60,000 nt of DNA from Lineus longissimus (taxonomy: Eukaryota > Nemertea > Pilidiophora > Heteronemertea > Lineidae): NCBI RefSeq assembly GCF_910592395.1, contig NC_088320.1:15066501-15126500 (forward strand), read 5' to 3'. A model generated the notes under the pieces. It did not search any database and was not told the DNA's origin. It worked only from the letters and a program-made list of their open reading frames with translations. Below are positions 19,247 through 28,638 of the stretch, in pieces. The number at the start of each line of letters is the position of its first letter. The first letter of the stretch is position 1. Both the position numbers and the translations under genes were made by a program.

Positions 19247-19254
19247 TTAAATGA
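19243..19254. promoter_or_regulatory. Divergent start palindrome CATTTAAATG
   Basis: Integrase (-) and ATPase (+) start codons face away across four bases, TTAA. Each reads TAAATG on its own strand. There is no room for separate 5' leaders unless transcripts overlap. Confidence 0.7.
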
Positions 19255-19871
19255 GTGAAGTATTTATTTACGAGCCACACAATATGTTAATTTCTGGTGT
19301 TACCAATTGTGGTAAGACATATTTTGCCCTTGACCTCTTAGAAAAGGAGTATCGGCACAAGTTCCAGAACATAGTCATTTTCTGTCCAACATATTTCAAC
19401 AATAAGACATATGAAAGGAAATGGATTTACCAAGACAAGAACGTCTACATAGTTAATCCCGAAGCAGTGGCCAGTAATTTGGACCTTGTGCTTCAGTTTG
19501 CTACTCTGACCTTTGCTGGTTCTAACACATTATTCCTCATTGATGACTGTGCTAATTTGAGAGACACAAAAAAGAAGGTGTCCGAGTTATGTAATCTTGC
19601 CTTTTCCGGCAGGCACTACAATCTCACTGTTTGGTTACTAGTTCAGAAGTACAATTCAGTTGTCAAGGACTACAGAGAGAACATAAGAATTTTAGTCCTG
19701 TTCTTTAACAAGGATGAATCAGCCATGAAAGATGCCTTAGAAGAAAACAGTGTTATTCCTAAGGAGAAAAGACAGTACTACATAGAAGAACTTAAGATGA
19801 AAAAAGGATCAAAACTGATCATTAGACTACAACATCCATTTGGATTTACTCTTTCCCATCAAAAATCTTAG
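19251..19871 (+). CDS. ATP: Genome-packaging ATPase, FtsK/HerA (A32-like) family (206 aa)
   Basis: Expected to drive DNA into the capsid. Walker A is GVTNCGKT (16-23) and Walker B FLIDD (95-99), followed by NLAFSGRHY and a conserved VWLLVQKYN strand. The length is typical of Polinton ATPases. The frame is complete. The homologue in the second element (59131-59756) is riddled with stops. The ATG at 19251 follows TAA and faces the integrase start. A 19-bp triple repeat (19882-19938) follows its stop. Confidence 0.92.
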   Translation: MSEVFIYEPHNMLISGVTNCGKTYFALDLLEKEYRHKFQNIVIFCPTYFNNKTYERKWIYQDKNVYIVNPEAVASNLDLVLQFATLTFAGSNTLFLIDDCANLRDTKKKVSELCNLAFSGRHYNLTVWLLVQKYNSVVKDYRENIRILVLFFNKDESAMKDALEENSVIPKEKRQYYIEELKMKKGSKLIIRLQHPFGFTLSHQKS

Positions 19872-19881
19872 TCCCGCTTCT

Positions 19882-19938
19882 GATCATCAGGACTGTGTCC
19901 GATCATCAGGACTGTGTCCGATCATCAGGACTGTGTCC
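19882..19938 (+). repeat. Three tandem 19-bp units with hairpin
   Basis: Three exact copies (19882-19900, 19901-19919, 19920-19938), each GATCATCA followed by GGAC-TGT-GTCC. The hairpin half matches the double-hairpin family with a new partner sequence. Lies between the ATPase and the convergent 152-aa gene, and partly encodes that protein's tail. Confidence 0.9.
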
Positions 19939-20383
19939 GATCAGTGGTCTTAGTCTTTCTAACCCTAGTAAAATAATAAATTATTAACCCTAAACCACTA
20001 AGTCCTAGGATAATCCATAGGTACTCGTATTTCTTCATTTCATCACTAGGTTGGTAGTAATCACTTAATTGTGGTCGCTGAGGTAGTACAATAGTTCTTT
20101 CTGGATGTAAATGATTGTAAACAGTAAGTGCTGAATCAGTATTGTTAAAATCAATAGAAGCGTCTCTTTCTCTCTTTAATTCAAGATTAACGAAGTCAAT
20201 GGTACTTTTCCTATGCTCATCCCATTCTGTGGATGCTCTTTGCAATTGCTCTTGAGCTAAATTATGTCTCTTCATTTCAGTCTCATAACCGTTTTTGTCT
20301 AGTTTTTTAAAAAGGTAACCGGATCCAGTGAATGCTAATCCATTGATTATTGCAGATCCAAATAACATACCAATGCCAGCCAT
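19925..20383 (-). CDS. Conserved two-TM Polinton protein (152 aa)
   Basis: Unknown function. An N-terminal Gly/Ala-rich hydrophobic segment (about 1-25) is followed by a helical charged domain (KRHNLAQEQLQRASTEW, ~38-55), a linker with LPQRPQLSDYY (~98-110), and a C-terminal transmembrane helix, YLWIILGLSGLGLIIYYF (~120-137). This family recurs in animal Polintons. The tail (TDRTQS) comes from the 19-bp repeat. The ATG follows TAA. Confidence 0.7.
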   Translation of the reverse strand: MAGIGMLFGSAIINGLAFTGSGYLFKKLDKNGYETEMKRHNLAQEQLQRASTEWDEHRKSTIDFVNLELKRERDASIDFNNTDSALTVYNHLHPERTIVLPQRPQLSDYYQPSDEMKKYEYLWIILGLSGLGLIIYYFTRVRKTKTTDRTQS

Positions 20384-20407
20384 TTAATTCCAGTGAAAAT
20401 GTTAATT

Positions 20408-21175
20408 TCAATGATGTGTCCCTGAGAGCATAGCTCGAGTTAATACCAATTGGTACTGTACATTATGACCATTAAGATCGATGATGTCACCTTTTTCATC
20501 AGTTAAGCGAATATTCAGCTTATTGAATCTTGGTTTACAGGGAATTGCTATTGGTTTCTCAAATGTGTATGCTATTAAATCCCCAAAATTAGCTTCCTTT
20601 ATTGGTCTTGTGGTTAGCACATCAGATGCTTCACCATTACTTAATACACTATTAGATTCGATTATGTCACAGTGAAAAACAAAATGGTTAATTGGTCTAA
20701 AATTGATGGGTTTCTCGCTTACAACATCATCCTTACTTTTATTGTCTAAAGAGTAAGGCCATTCTGATTTCATGCCAAATAATTCATTACTTTTACCAAG
20801 AAAATAGATCTGATAATGCGCCTCATTTTTTCTCTTTAGGAAGTGTAAGATGGCCTTACCTGTTGGTTCTTCAAGGTCAAATCTGACAGCACCTCTACTC
20901 ATACTATTTTCTTTCAACTTATCCGCAAATACTTTTGAAAAGCTCTGTAGGTCATAGAGACCATCTGGTAGCGTAATCTCTGCCACATCAAACCCCTTAA
21001 CTTTGATTCGGTTATTCTCCCTGGCTGCACTTATGTTGTAGAATGTACAAGGTATTACTGCAAAAGTTAAAGTGATGCTACATGCATCCTGAATTTCAGT
21101 CTTGAGATTGACTGTTAAATCACTTGAACTCTGATCTGGATAGTCACTTGAATCTATGTTCATTACAGTAACCAT
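20408..21175 (-). CDS. Penton-like minor capsid protein (255 aa)
   Basis: Predicted single-jelly-roll vertex protein of the particle. Landmarks: N-terminal SITLTFAVIPCTFYNIS (~33-49), LPDGLYDLQSF (~70-80), a middle PINFRPINHFVFHCDII (~148-164), and C-terminal LNIRLTDEKGDIIDLNG (~225-241). The last ten residues (LTRAMLSG...) are read from a hairpin repeat at 20418-20437. Three decayed homologues lie at 49408, 51935 and 54469. The frame is intact; the ATG follows TAA. Confidence 0.8.
   Translation of the reverse strand: MVTVMNIDSSDYPDQSSSDLTVNLKTEIQDACSITLTFAVIPCTFYNISAARENNRIKVKGFDVAEITLPDGLYDLQSFSKVFADKLKENSMSRGAVRFDLEEPTGKAILHFLKRKNEAHYQIYFLGKSNELFGMKSEWPYSLDNKSKDDVVSEKPINFRPINHFVFHCDIIESNSVLSNGEASDVLTTRPIKEANFGDLIAYTFEKPIAIPCKPRFNKLNIRLTDEKGDIIDLNGHNVQYQLVLTRAMLSGTHH
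20418..20437 (+). repeat. Half double-hairpin repeat at penton C-terminus
   Basis: GAGC-ATA-GCTC with a remnant of the first half. Provides the terminal codons of the minor capsid gene. Confidence 0.8.
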
Positions 21176-21232
21176 TTACTTAAGTAAATTTTCGTTTTCA
21201 AATTTACCTTTTATCAAATAAGTAAATTATTC

Positions 21233-21469
21233 TTACTTCATAATATTTCTGGGTAGGATTCCTTGATCGTAAAGGTACTCTAATGTTCCATTGCTAATAG
21301 CTACAGTTCCGCCCAGTTTAAGAATTTCCTCTAGGTCGGCCTGACTTGGGGGACCAATATTGATTCTCAAGAACCTTTTCAGTAACATAGAGTAACCAAT
21401 TGTTGTTGATGCCAACAGTAAACTTTGATACAGTGTATTTATGATATCTTTCTTTCCTGGTGTATCCAT
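21233..21469 (-). CDS. Conserved small Polinton protein (78 aa)
   Basis: Unknown function. It is conserved at full length (78 aa) in the second element (58881-59117), with the shared pattern KKDI(I/V)NTLY, GYS, and EYLYD at the end. The first half has one hydrophobic helix (~15-32). Conservation across two diverged elements, beside the major capsid gene in both, suggests a virion role. The ATG follows TAA. Confidence 0.75.
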   Translation of the reverse strand: MDTPGKKDIINTLYQSLLLASTTIGYSMLLKRFLRINIGPPSQADLEEILKLGGTVAISNGTLEYLYDQGILPRNIMK

Positions 21470-21526
21470 TTAATTACTTAGAAAATCACTAGTAAAACTC
21501 ATTTATCTAGTATTCAGTGCTGGAGC

Positions 21527-21537
21527 GAACTTTGTTC
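21527..21537. repeat. Intergenic hairpin GAAC-TTT-GTTC
   Basis: Single hairpin of the compensated stem type between the 78-aa and major capsid genes. Confidence 0.65.
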
Positions 21538-21547
21538 TTGCAACACC

Positions 21548-22802
21548 TTAGTGTTGGAGTGAAGCAATCTGAGAATTCTGGATGTTTACCTGGGCGTCAG
21601 AAACCACGAATATGTGCATTTTGTATGGTCCCTTTCCAGATTTCTTTGTAATAGATAATTGAATACCATATTTTGTGTTCTGGAGCTTCTTTCCTGATCC
21701 GTGTAGACGATTATCTTCAGAAGTTCTCAGGTCCAACCATAAACCATAGTGATTAGAATCACCATAGTATTTCTCCATGGTCATGTTACAGTCATGAGTT
21801 TTCTTCAAATCTTCAGACATGAAGTGTTTCTTGATCTCCTCCCATTGATCCATCATTCTCATTCCTTCTGGGAACACCTGATTGGCAACACCCTCAATTG
21901 TGATCTGCACTTTACTTATGTTAGGGTTTTCAAACTTCTCTGAATCTCTAGCTCCATCTACATAGTCAGACACAAATAGTAATAATAATCCTTTAATAGA
22001 CATTCTTGGAAAGTTGATGTTCTCATTAATTAGTGTTTCATTAGCAGTAACATTGACTGTCTTAAAATGGTCTACCCAATCATAAAATATTGAGAATCCA
22101 GAATTGTACTTGTTACTCAATTGACTAGCAATCATTTTGTTGGTTACGGTATCATATTCAAAACAAATATTCTCTAGTTTGTAGCCAATACTTGCTGTGG
22201 TTGCGGTAACTATGATCTCTTCCTTTGGTGCTAATGTGATTTCAATGATAACATCTTCTTGAATTGGAAACTTGTAAAATGGAGCATGATGATGGAATAG
22301 TTCAAAATCTAATGGTATTTTGTACTTCTTGTCAAACACTTTCTTTAAAGTCTTTTCATTAGCTGTTTCTCCAGTGACATCAGCTTCAGCGACTCCTGAT
22401 CTTAATTCTCTAAGATTTTTTGACTGAATACCCTGAAACTCTATCATTTCTTTCTTCTCCAGTTAGCCACAGATCTTTAAATGTAGAATAATGACTGTAT
22501 TCGTCAAGGTCAAATATCTGCTCTGTTCCCCACTTAACCACCATCTTTGAGATTAGGTTTCTACCAAGATTATTTACAACACTATTTTTAGAATCACCAG
22601 AAATGGTTACATCAGCAGACAGATAAAGAGATTTAGGTACAAAGAATGTATTCTCTCGCAATGCCGGTATTCTAACATACAGTGTTTCTTTGGGGTTAGC
22701 AGATGAGGGGTTATGAGTAATGATATGATGCTGCCTCTCAGCTTTCAAACCAAGTGGAATCTTATGTGCCCTTTCGGTATTTAATAAATATCATGTTGCC
22801 AT
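21548..22802 (-). pseudogene. Major capsid protein (double jelly-roll), with two breaks
   Basis: Main shell protein. Family landmarks: KWGTEQIFDLDEYSHY near the N-terminal third; then FYDWVDHFKT; KGLLLLF; EGVANQVFPEGM; MEKYYGDSNHYGLWLDLRT; and IFVVSDAQ at the end. The expected ATG is at 22802-22800, but the fourth codon is TGA (22793-22791) where the second element has a Gly codon. A second break shifts the frame at about 22436, where a T-run is shorter than in the second element. Reading frames 22748-22410 and 22447-21548 overlap there. No TAAATG; the start context is AAAATG. Either real inactivation or two assembly errors. Confidence 0.85.
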
Positions 22803-23025
22803 TTTCTATTTATTTACTAGTAAAATTATGTACATGCAGTGAACAGTGCCAACATCATATATCAGGTAAAATGCACGGAAACGAATGTATAGTGTACAAT
22901 ACTTACAATACTTACATTTTCCAGGCAAAATAAAGGCCTCTAAAATTCATGGAGCGTGGCTTTATGCCACATATGGTAATTGATAAACTATTCTTTATTG
23001 TAATATTGATCGGCTCTCATTAGCA
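22803..23025. other. Intergenic, right side of Polinton
   Basis: No gene seen between the major capsid start and the tandem array. Confidence 0.5.
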
Positions 23026-23174
23026 ATTCAGTCATGCGCATTTTGGTCCTTAACAACGATCCCTGAGAGAAGGATGGTTGCTATGCCTATGTAAACACCT
23101 TGGTGTGTTTGTCATGGATGACCAGAACCGATTGCGACATCTAACATTGTAACATCTAACTAAACAAGCTTGAC

Positions 23175-23235
23175 ATAGGCCAGACTCGAACCCGGGTATT
23201 CTGCGTGGTAAGCATATGTTATCCCACTAGGCTAT
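23175..23235 (-). ncRNA. tRNA-like segment, copy 1
   Basis: On the minus strand, ATAGCC and GGCCTAT can pair as an acceptor stem, and GGTTCGAGTCT resembles a Pol III B box. At 61 nt it is too short for a normal tRNA. Copies at 23662-23722 and 24273-24333. May be a tRNA-derived SINE piece. Confidence 0.35.
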
Positions 23236-23661
23236 TGAACTTTCTATTTAGATCAATAATATTTATGCCTATTTTTTAACGGATATTTGCAATGATGTAT
23301 CCTTGGAAAGCTATTGACGTGTACTTTCTGTTGGAATACAGTAAGTCATGATTACATTAACCCATTGAGCTCTAGTATTCCCTCACCATTTCACTGACCA
23401 TTTCATTGCAACGCTTCACTGGGAATCTCATGAATGATAGAAAGTGTGTATTGTGGTGGATTGGTTCTTTGGGGGTTGTAGGCTTATTTGGGGCAAAAGA
23501 CCTGTAAGGTCTTTGGTCAAAAGGGCCTAAAAAGTTTGGTCCTTAACCCCTGAGAGAAGGATGGTTGCTATGCCTATGTAAACACCTTGGTGTGTTTGTC
23601 ATGGATGACCAGAACCGATTGCGACATCTTTCATTGTAACATCTAACTAAACAAGCTTGAC

Positions 23662-23722
23662 ATAGGCCAGACTCGAACCCGGGTATTCTGCGTGGTAAGC
23701 ATATGTTATCCCACTAGGCTAT
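23662..23722 (-). ncRNA. tRNA-like segment, copy 2
   Basis: Same 61-nt segment as copy 1 in the second tandem unit. Confidence 0.35.
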
Positions 23723-24272
23723 TGAACTTTCTATTTAGATCAATAATATTTATGCCTATTTAAAAGTAACATCTGTTTAAGGTAATAAGAGCGCCTATTG
23801 ATTATGCGCGTCACAGCTGTCATGTGATATCTCATTCAGTGTGGCACATGCATGGGAATAGGGTCAATTTCTCTGCTATTTTTTAACGGATATTTGCAAT
23901 GATGTATCCTTGGAAAGCTATTGACGTGTACTTTCTGTTGGAATACAGTAAGTCATGATTACATTAACCCATTGAGCTATAGTATTCCCTCACAATTTCA
24001 CTGACCATTTCATTGCAACGCTTCACTGGGAATCTCATGAATGATAGAAAGTGTATATTGCGGTGGATGGTTCTTTGGGGTTGTAGGCTTATTTGGGGCA
24101 AAAGACCTGTAAGGTCTTTGGTCAAAAGGGCCTAAAAAGTTTGGTCCTTAACAACGATCCCTGAGAGAAGGATGGTTGCTATGCCTATGTAAACACCTTG
24201 GTGTGTTTGTCATGGATGACCAGAACCGATTGCGACATCTTTCATTGTAACATCTAACTAAACAAGCTTGAC

Positions 24273-24333
24273 ATAGGCCAGACTCGAACCCGGGTATTCT
24301 GCGTGGTAAGCATATGTTATCCCACTAGGCTAT
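24273..24333 (-). ncRNA. tRNA-like segment, copy 3
   Basis: Same segment in the third tandem unit. Confidence 0.35.
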
Positions 24334-24575
24334 TGAACTTTCTATTTAGATCAATAATATTTATGCCTATTTAAAAGTAACCTCTGTTTAAGGTAATAAG
24401 AGCGCCTATTGATTATGCGCGTCACAGCTGTAATGTGATATCTCATTCAGTGTGGCACATGCATGGGAATAGGGTCAATTTCTCTGCTATTTTTTAACGG
24501 ATATTTGCAATGATGTATCCTTGGAAAGCTATTGACGTGTACTTTCTGTTGGAATACAGTAAGTCATGATTACAT

Positions 24576-24785
24576 TAACCCATTGAGCTCTAGTATTCCC
24601 TCACCATTTCACTGACCATTTCATTGCAACGCTTCACTGGGAATCTCATGAATGATAGAAAGTGTATATTGCGGTGGATGGTTCTTTGGGGTTGTAGGCT
24701 TATTTGGGGCAAAAGACCTGTAAGGTCTTTGGTCAAAAGGGCCTAAAACATAACCTAGTTCCTACCATCGCAATATACACTTTCT
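24576..24785 (-). repeat. Right terminal inverted repeat
   Basis: Inverse of 4758-4969, with the same palindrome at 24712-24730. Ends TTTCT before the target duplication. Confidence 0.93.
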
Positions 24786-24791
24786 TACCAG
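24786..24791. repeat. Target-site duplication, right (TACCAG)
   Basis: Exact copy of 4752-4757. Confidence 0.95.
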
Positions 24792-26150
24792 TGTTCCCTG
24801 GTCGCTGTCAAGTGTACAAGTGATTGACACAGGTTTGGTGTTATATAGCAAACCAGTTACTTATAGTATTTAACAGTCGCGTTTTCATTGTGATGATAAC
24901 AAGTATGAGAATAATTCTTGCTTATAAAAGCAATTTCATAAAAGTTCATTGTTAATTAAATGTTTGGTACATGAAATGGGTCTCGTCTATCTCTTGAAGA
25001 TAAATACCCCTAATACTTTTCAGAATTTTTAGAAAAAAAACTAGTTTCCCTTATTTCCCTAAAACAGGAACAGCCGGGTTCGATTGGCCATCTTCGGGTG
25101 ACTAACATGCACAGTAATATAGGGCACTGGGTCATGTTAGATTCAGCTCTTGATATATGTTCATTGTACAAGCGTGAATAGCTTTGACGTACTGTGAGGT
25201 GGGAGACACCTCCTACTGGCGACTCTGTGTAACTTTATCTTGCCTACCTAACAACTACCTATAGTGTAATGGCCAATAAACCCCGAGGAAACATTTTTTA
25301 GGAGTAAAGCTCTTCATTAGGTGACACTTATTTTTAGAATCTAGGTAAAAGGTACAGGAAATTAAGGTACAGGAAATAAAGGTACAGGAAATAAAAGTAC
25401 CGGAAATAAAGGTACCGGAAAAAAAGGTACTGGAAAAATAGGTAAACAAAATGGCATAAATAGGTAAAAAAGGTACACAATATTTTTAAAAAAAATCATA
25501 TGAATTCTCTCTTTTTCTATTCATAACTTTAACTTTATTTGTTGCATAGGCATTGCATAGGCCTTAGAAATAGGTATATCAAATTTCCAGTATACCGTTA
25601 TGGTTTTCAATAGTGAAAACACGGCTATCAAGATCATGATGATTGTAAAGATCTAGGACAATTCCCTCTGCAAAAGGGTTAACTGATAAATGCATCAATG
25701 TTCAAGTTAAATTGCAATTAATCAATTAACACTCATCATAGAGATGGATCAAATTAACAATGTGCCTAGCTAAGTAGGTCTTAACAGACAAATTACTAGA
25801 TTTAAGACCAAACACAAACTATAGGGAAATTGGCGAGAATCTTAATGTGAAATGCCAGGTAGGATGCTAAGTGCGCCTCCCCTTCCCAAGATCTTGGATC
25901 CGCCCCTAATAAGAATACGACTCGAGTATTTTAAAATTTATAAGAACATGAATGTAGTTATTACCAAAAAAACGTCAGCTCCCCTGTTGGGTAATTTCTT
26001 CAAAGAATTTTCCTCAAATTCATTCCGTAACAAAATTGTCCGCAATGTATTAAACTATTTTAAGGCACAACCTTAGTCACAGAAGAAGTAAATGGGCAAT
26101 AAAAGATTAAGACATAGGCCGAGTCTGAACCAGTTGAAGAGAATAATATT
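24792..26150. other. Right flank; duplicated segments, short minisatellite
   Basis: 24792-25000 matches the sequence after the two empty sites. 25068-25340 is repeated at 35825-36085. A 15-16-bp minisatellite of the form GGTACAGGAAATAAA occurs at about 25345-25450. No gene seen. Confidence 0.65.
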
Positions 26151-26627
26151 CTAAAAAAAAATTGTATCATCAATTTCCCCCCTCGTAAGTATACACATCC
26201 CTTTATCCCGGCCACATAATAATTCCCTAATCTGTCCCGCCAATCTTTTCTGCCCCTCAGTTACATTTGACCTCCCAATGTCTCGTGTCATAAAAAATAC
26301 ATTTGGCAAATTGCCCCTATCCCAACCATACTTTGCTAACAAAAAATTAAAACTTTTCCCAAGAGACGATCGACTCACACCCTCAATGATACGTTTGCAT
26401 AGTTTGAGATATACATTTTTAGATTTCCCAAGAGTTTTTAAAAAGTTAAGAAAACGCTCCTCTATTTGGGCCTGAATCGGAGAATCATGTATGATTAATG
26501 GAAGTAAAAACTTATGAGTGCGAGACGGTAAACTAAGAAGTTTTATAATACATATCCCCCATGCCACGGATACATTCTCAATTCCTTGAAATGATATATC
26601 CCACCCCTGCAACCCGTTAAGAGACAT
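26151..26627 (-). pseudogene. Non-LTR retrotransposon C-terminal fragment
   Basis: A 158-aa frame resembling the region after the reverse-transcriptase core of CR1/jockey-type LINEs (RFLNFLKTLGKSKN, then GKSFNFLLAKYG). No RT catalytic motif is included. Ends shortly before the unit B duplication. Moderate confidence because only a weak family pattern is visible. Confidence 0.5.
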
Positions 26628-26739
26628 GCAATAAAGTTTTAAAAGCCTGTATTTTACTTCGTGAGTAGCAAACCGAAATTGAGATAATAGAATAGAATAG
26701 ATAATAGAAGAGAATTAAAGATACTCGTCGACTAATGTC

Positions 26740-28638
26740 TACAAATCAAGCGCCATCAGCGTGACGTCGGAAAAATGGATATCAGTGCCAAGACGTCACA
26801 GGCTAGATCCTGACTCCAGGGAACGCCTAACTAGTGCATCGTTCCACGTGGAAAGGATCAATGCATGGAGAGCTAACTCGTGTCTAATTGAAGTAAACAT
26901 CAGAAAAGCGCGATAATTCAGTCAGATTTTGAATTTTTCCTTTTTTCGTGCAATTTGTTGAAGGGAACTACATGTACTTAAGTTGAATAGGAGGTGACTG
27001 GGCAGCCAACAGCTGGGTAATATTACCCTTAATAATGCCAATGGTCCTTTAAATCGATTTCTTTTATTTTATATTTTGCAATACATGTCTCGCATTTACC
27101 AAGACATAATACACCACCGATACGAATTCAAAGTATAATTGTCTCCAGTTACAAGGTTAGTTATTCGCTTTCAACGGCTCCAATTTACCGCGATTACGAG
27201 TATTATGAACACGCACACCAGGTAAAGAATTCAATGCTGACAAGCTGAGTCACTGCGTTGCTGTTGGGCTTAAGGAAGTGCGTGCAATAGCAATGTTCTG
27301 GTTTTCTTTCCGCGTAGTTAAGGCTCTCGTTGTTGTTCGCAAGTTCGAGTTTCGCTAGCGGGGATGGTTTCACATCCAACAACATTCTATTATATGATGA
27401 AGGATATTGCCTAGCTATTTCAGGAAATCCACGCTCACCCATATTGGTGAGAAGACTACGAAGAGTTGTATTCCATGTTTACCGCAGGAATTGATTGAGA
27501 AATGAATTGGTGTCTTGACAAGAACTTCTGGCTGGTGTAGTTCGTTCCAGTTTCAAAGATGGAAAACTTCATGCGATTTTGTCGACAGTAATCAGTTTAA
27601 ATGTCATCCTTGGAGTTTTTGTAACACCGCCAGTTTTCGTCGACATTGCATGTGCACGACCCATAGTAGTCGTAAAACAAGAAACACAGAAACGAAGGAA
27701 CGAAACACAGAAACGCAGGAACTGCCACTCCTGTTGCGAATTCTGGTCTGCAAACACCATACTGTGGCCATGGTTGTTGCCGCGAAAGCGGGTGTAACAA
27801 AAGCAGGCACTCAGCCGGTATGGAAGAAGGAATGCTCATTTCCCAATATCTCTTTTAGCTTCCTCAAGGCCTCAAGCGGTGCTCGTAGGTTACGAAGTTC
27901 ATACATGATGCAAACGAGGAGGAGTGTTCATTCTCGCCGGGAAAAAAAATCACCAAATTTCTACCGGAAATCTACCTTAAACCTCAATAACATAAAGCAA
28001 ATCTCTAAAGATAGATTTTAAGAATTGAACCCATGAACGAACACTACACTACCAATACATTGCACTGCACCACCATTTAAAACAACAGGCTGTAGGAATC
28101 TAACTTACCAAAGCACTTCACCACCATCTCAAAAAGACTGCACTTCCTTCGTGCCCCTGACCGAGTCATCCTCAGAGGTTATATTTTACGATAACAACGA
28201 CTTGGTCATGGAAAGTATCGAGGTACCGCCTATGCCTGCGCCTCAATTCCAACTTATAGGAAAACCCGTTACTTTTTCATTTCTGTGTTTCGTTTCTGCG
28301 TTTCTGTTTCGTTTCTGTTTTCTTATTTTACAACTACCCAAACGGATACATCGGCAGCAACCGACCAAACACCACTGATTAAAGAACGTCGCATGAAAAT
28401 ATACTCTTCCATATGGGGACCCTTTGGCCGTGGTATTTCATCCACCATGTGCATGTTCGGATAACCAAGCAAATACTTCTTTCCTCTGTTCAACAAGTTC
28501 ATATTGATTGTGAGGTCCTCATTATGAAGGCAGCGCCAAGCTTATCGAGCAGGAGATTAGTGAAATGCTATTGATTTGAGGTATAATAAACATGTTTCAA
28601 GATGTGTCAACCGATTTTGAAGGTTAAACAGCTATACG
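26740..28638. repeat. GPCR unit B, 5'-side flank
   Basis: Direct copy of 36220-37871 and inverted copy of 2165-4060. Contains paired, oppositely oriented GTTTCTG-type minisatellite patches (27660-27720 and 28275-28335). No gene called. Confidence 0.7.

Larger units (their letters stand above)
23026..24575. repeat. Subterminal tandem array, three diverged units of ~0.5-0.6 kb
   Basis: The block starting TTTGGTCCTTAAC recurs at about 23038, 23528 and 24140. Each unit contains a tRNA-like segment, a block ending CCCATTGAGCT, and an internal copy of the TIR lacking its outermost ~45 bp (about 23360-23535 and 23958-24135; the third is the real TIR). The first unit lacks ~120 bp present in the other two. 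Non-coding. Confidence 0.85.
4758..24785. mobile_element. Polinton/Maverick DNA transposon (virus-like), 20,028 bp
   Basis: Complete-ended element: 5'-AG...CT-3' termini, inverted repeats of about 210 bp (4758-4969 and 24576-24785), and a perfect 6-bp target duplication. It encodes protein-primed DNA polymerase B, retroviral-type integrase with chromodomain, FtsK/HerA-type packaging ATPase, double-jelly-roll major capsid and penton-like minor capsid, the diagnostic Polinton set. Genes are on both strands: + for 4984-10771, PolB and ATPase; - for the rest. Several genes carry one break each, so this copy is probably not autonomous. It also carries about 19 clusters of a small double-hairpin repeat not found elsewhere in the window. 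Confidence 0.97.

Noticed and set aside
19882-19938. CRISPR-like array
   Set aside because: Only three contiguous units with no spacers, in an animal genome.
23175-24333. Functional tRNA genes
   Set aside because: 61 nt, imperfect T stem and reduced D arm; at most tRNA-like.
25255-25449. 64-aa Ser/Thr-Phe repeat ORF
   Set aside because: Translation of a 15-16-bp minisatellite.
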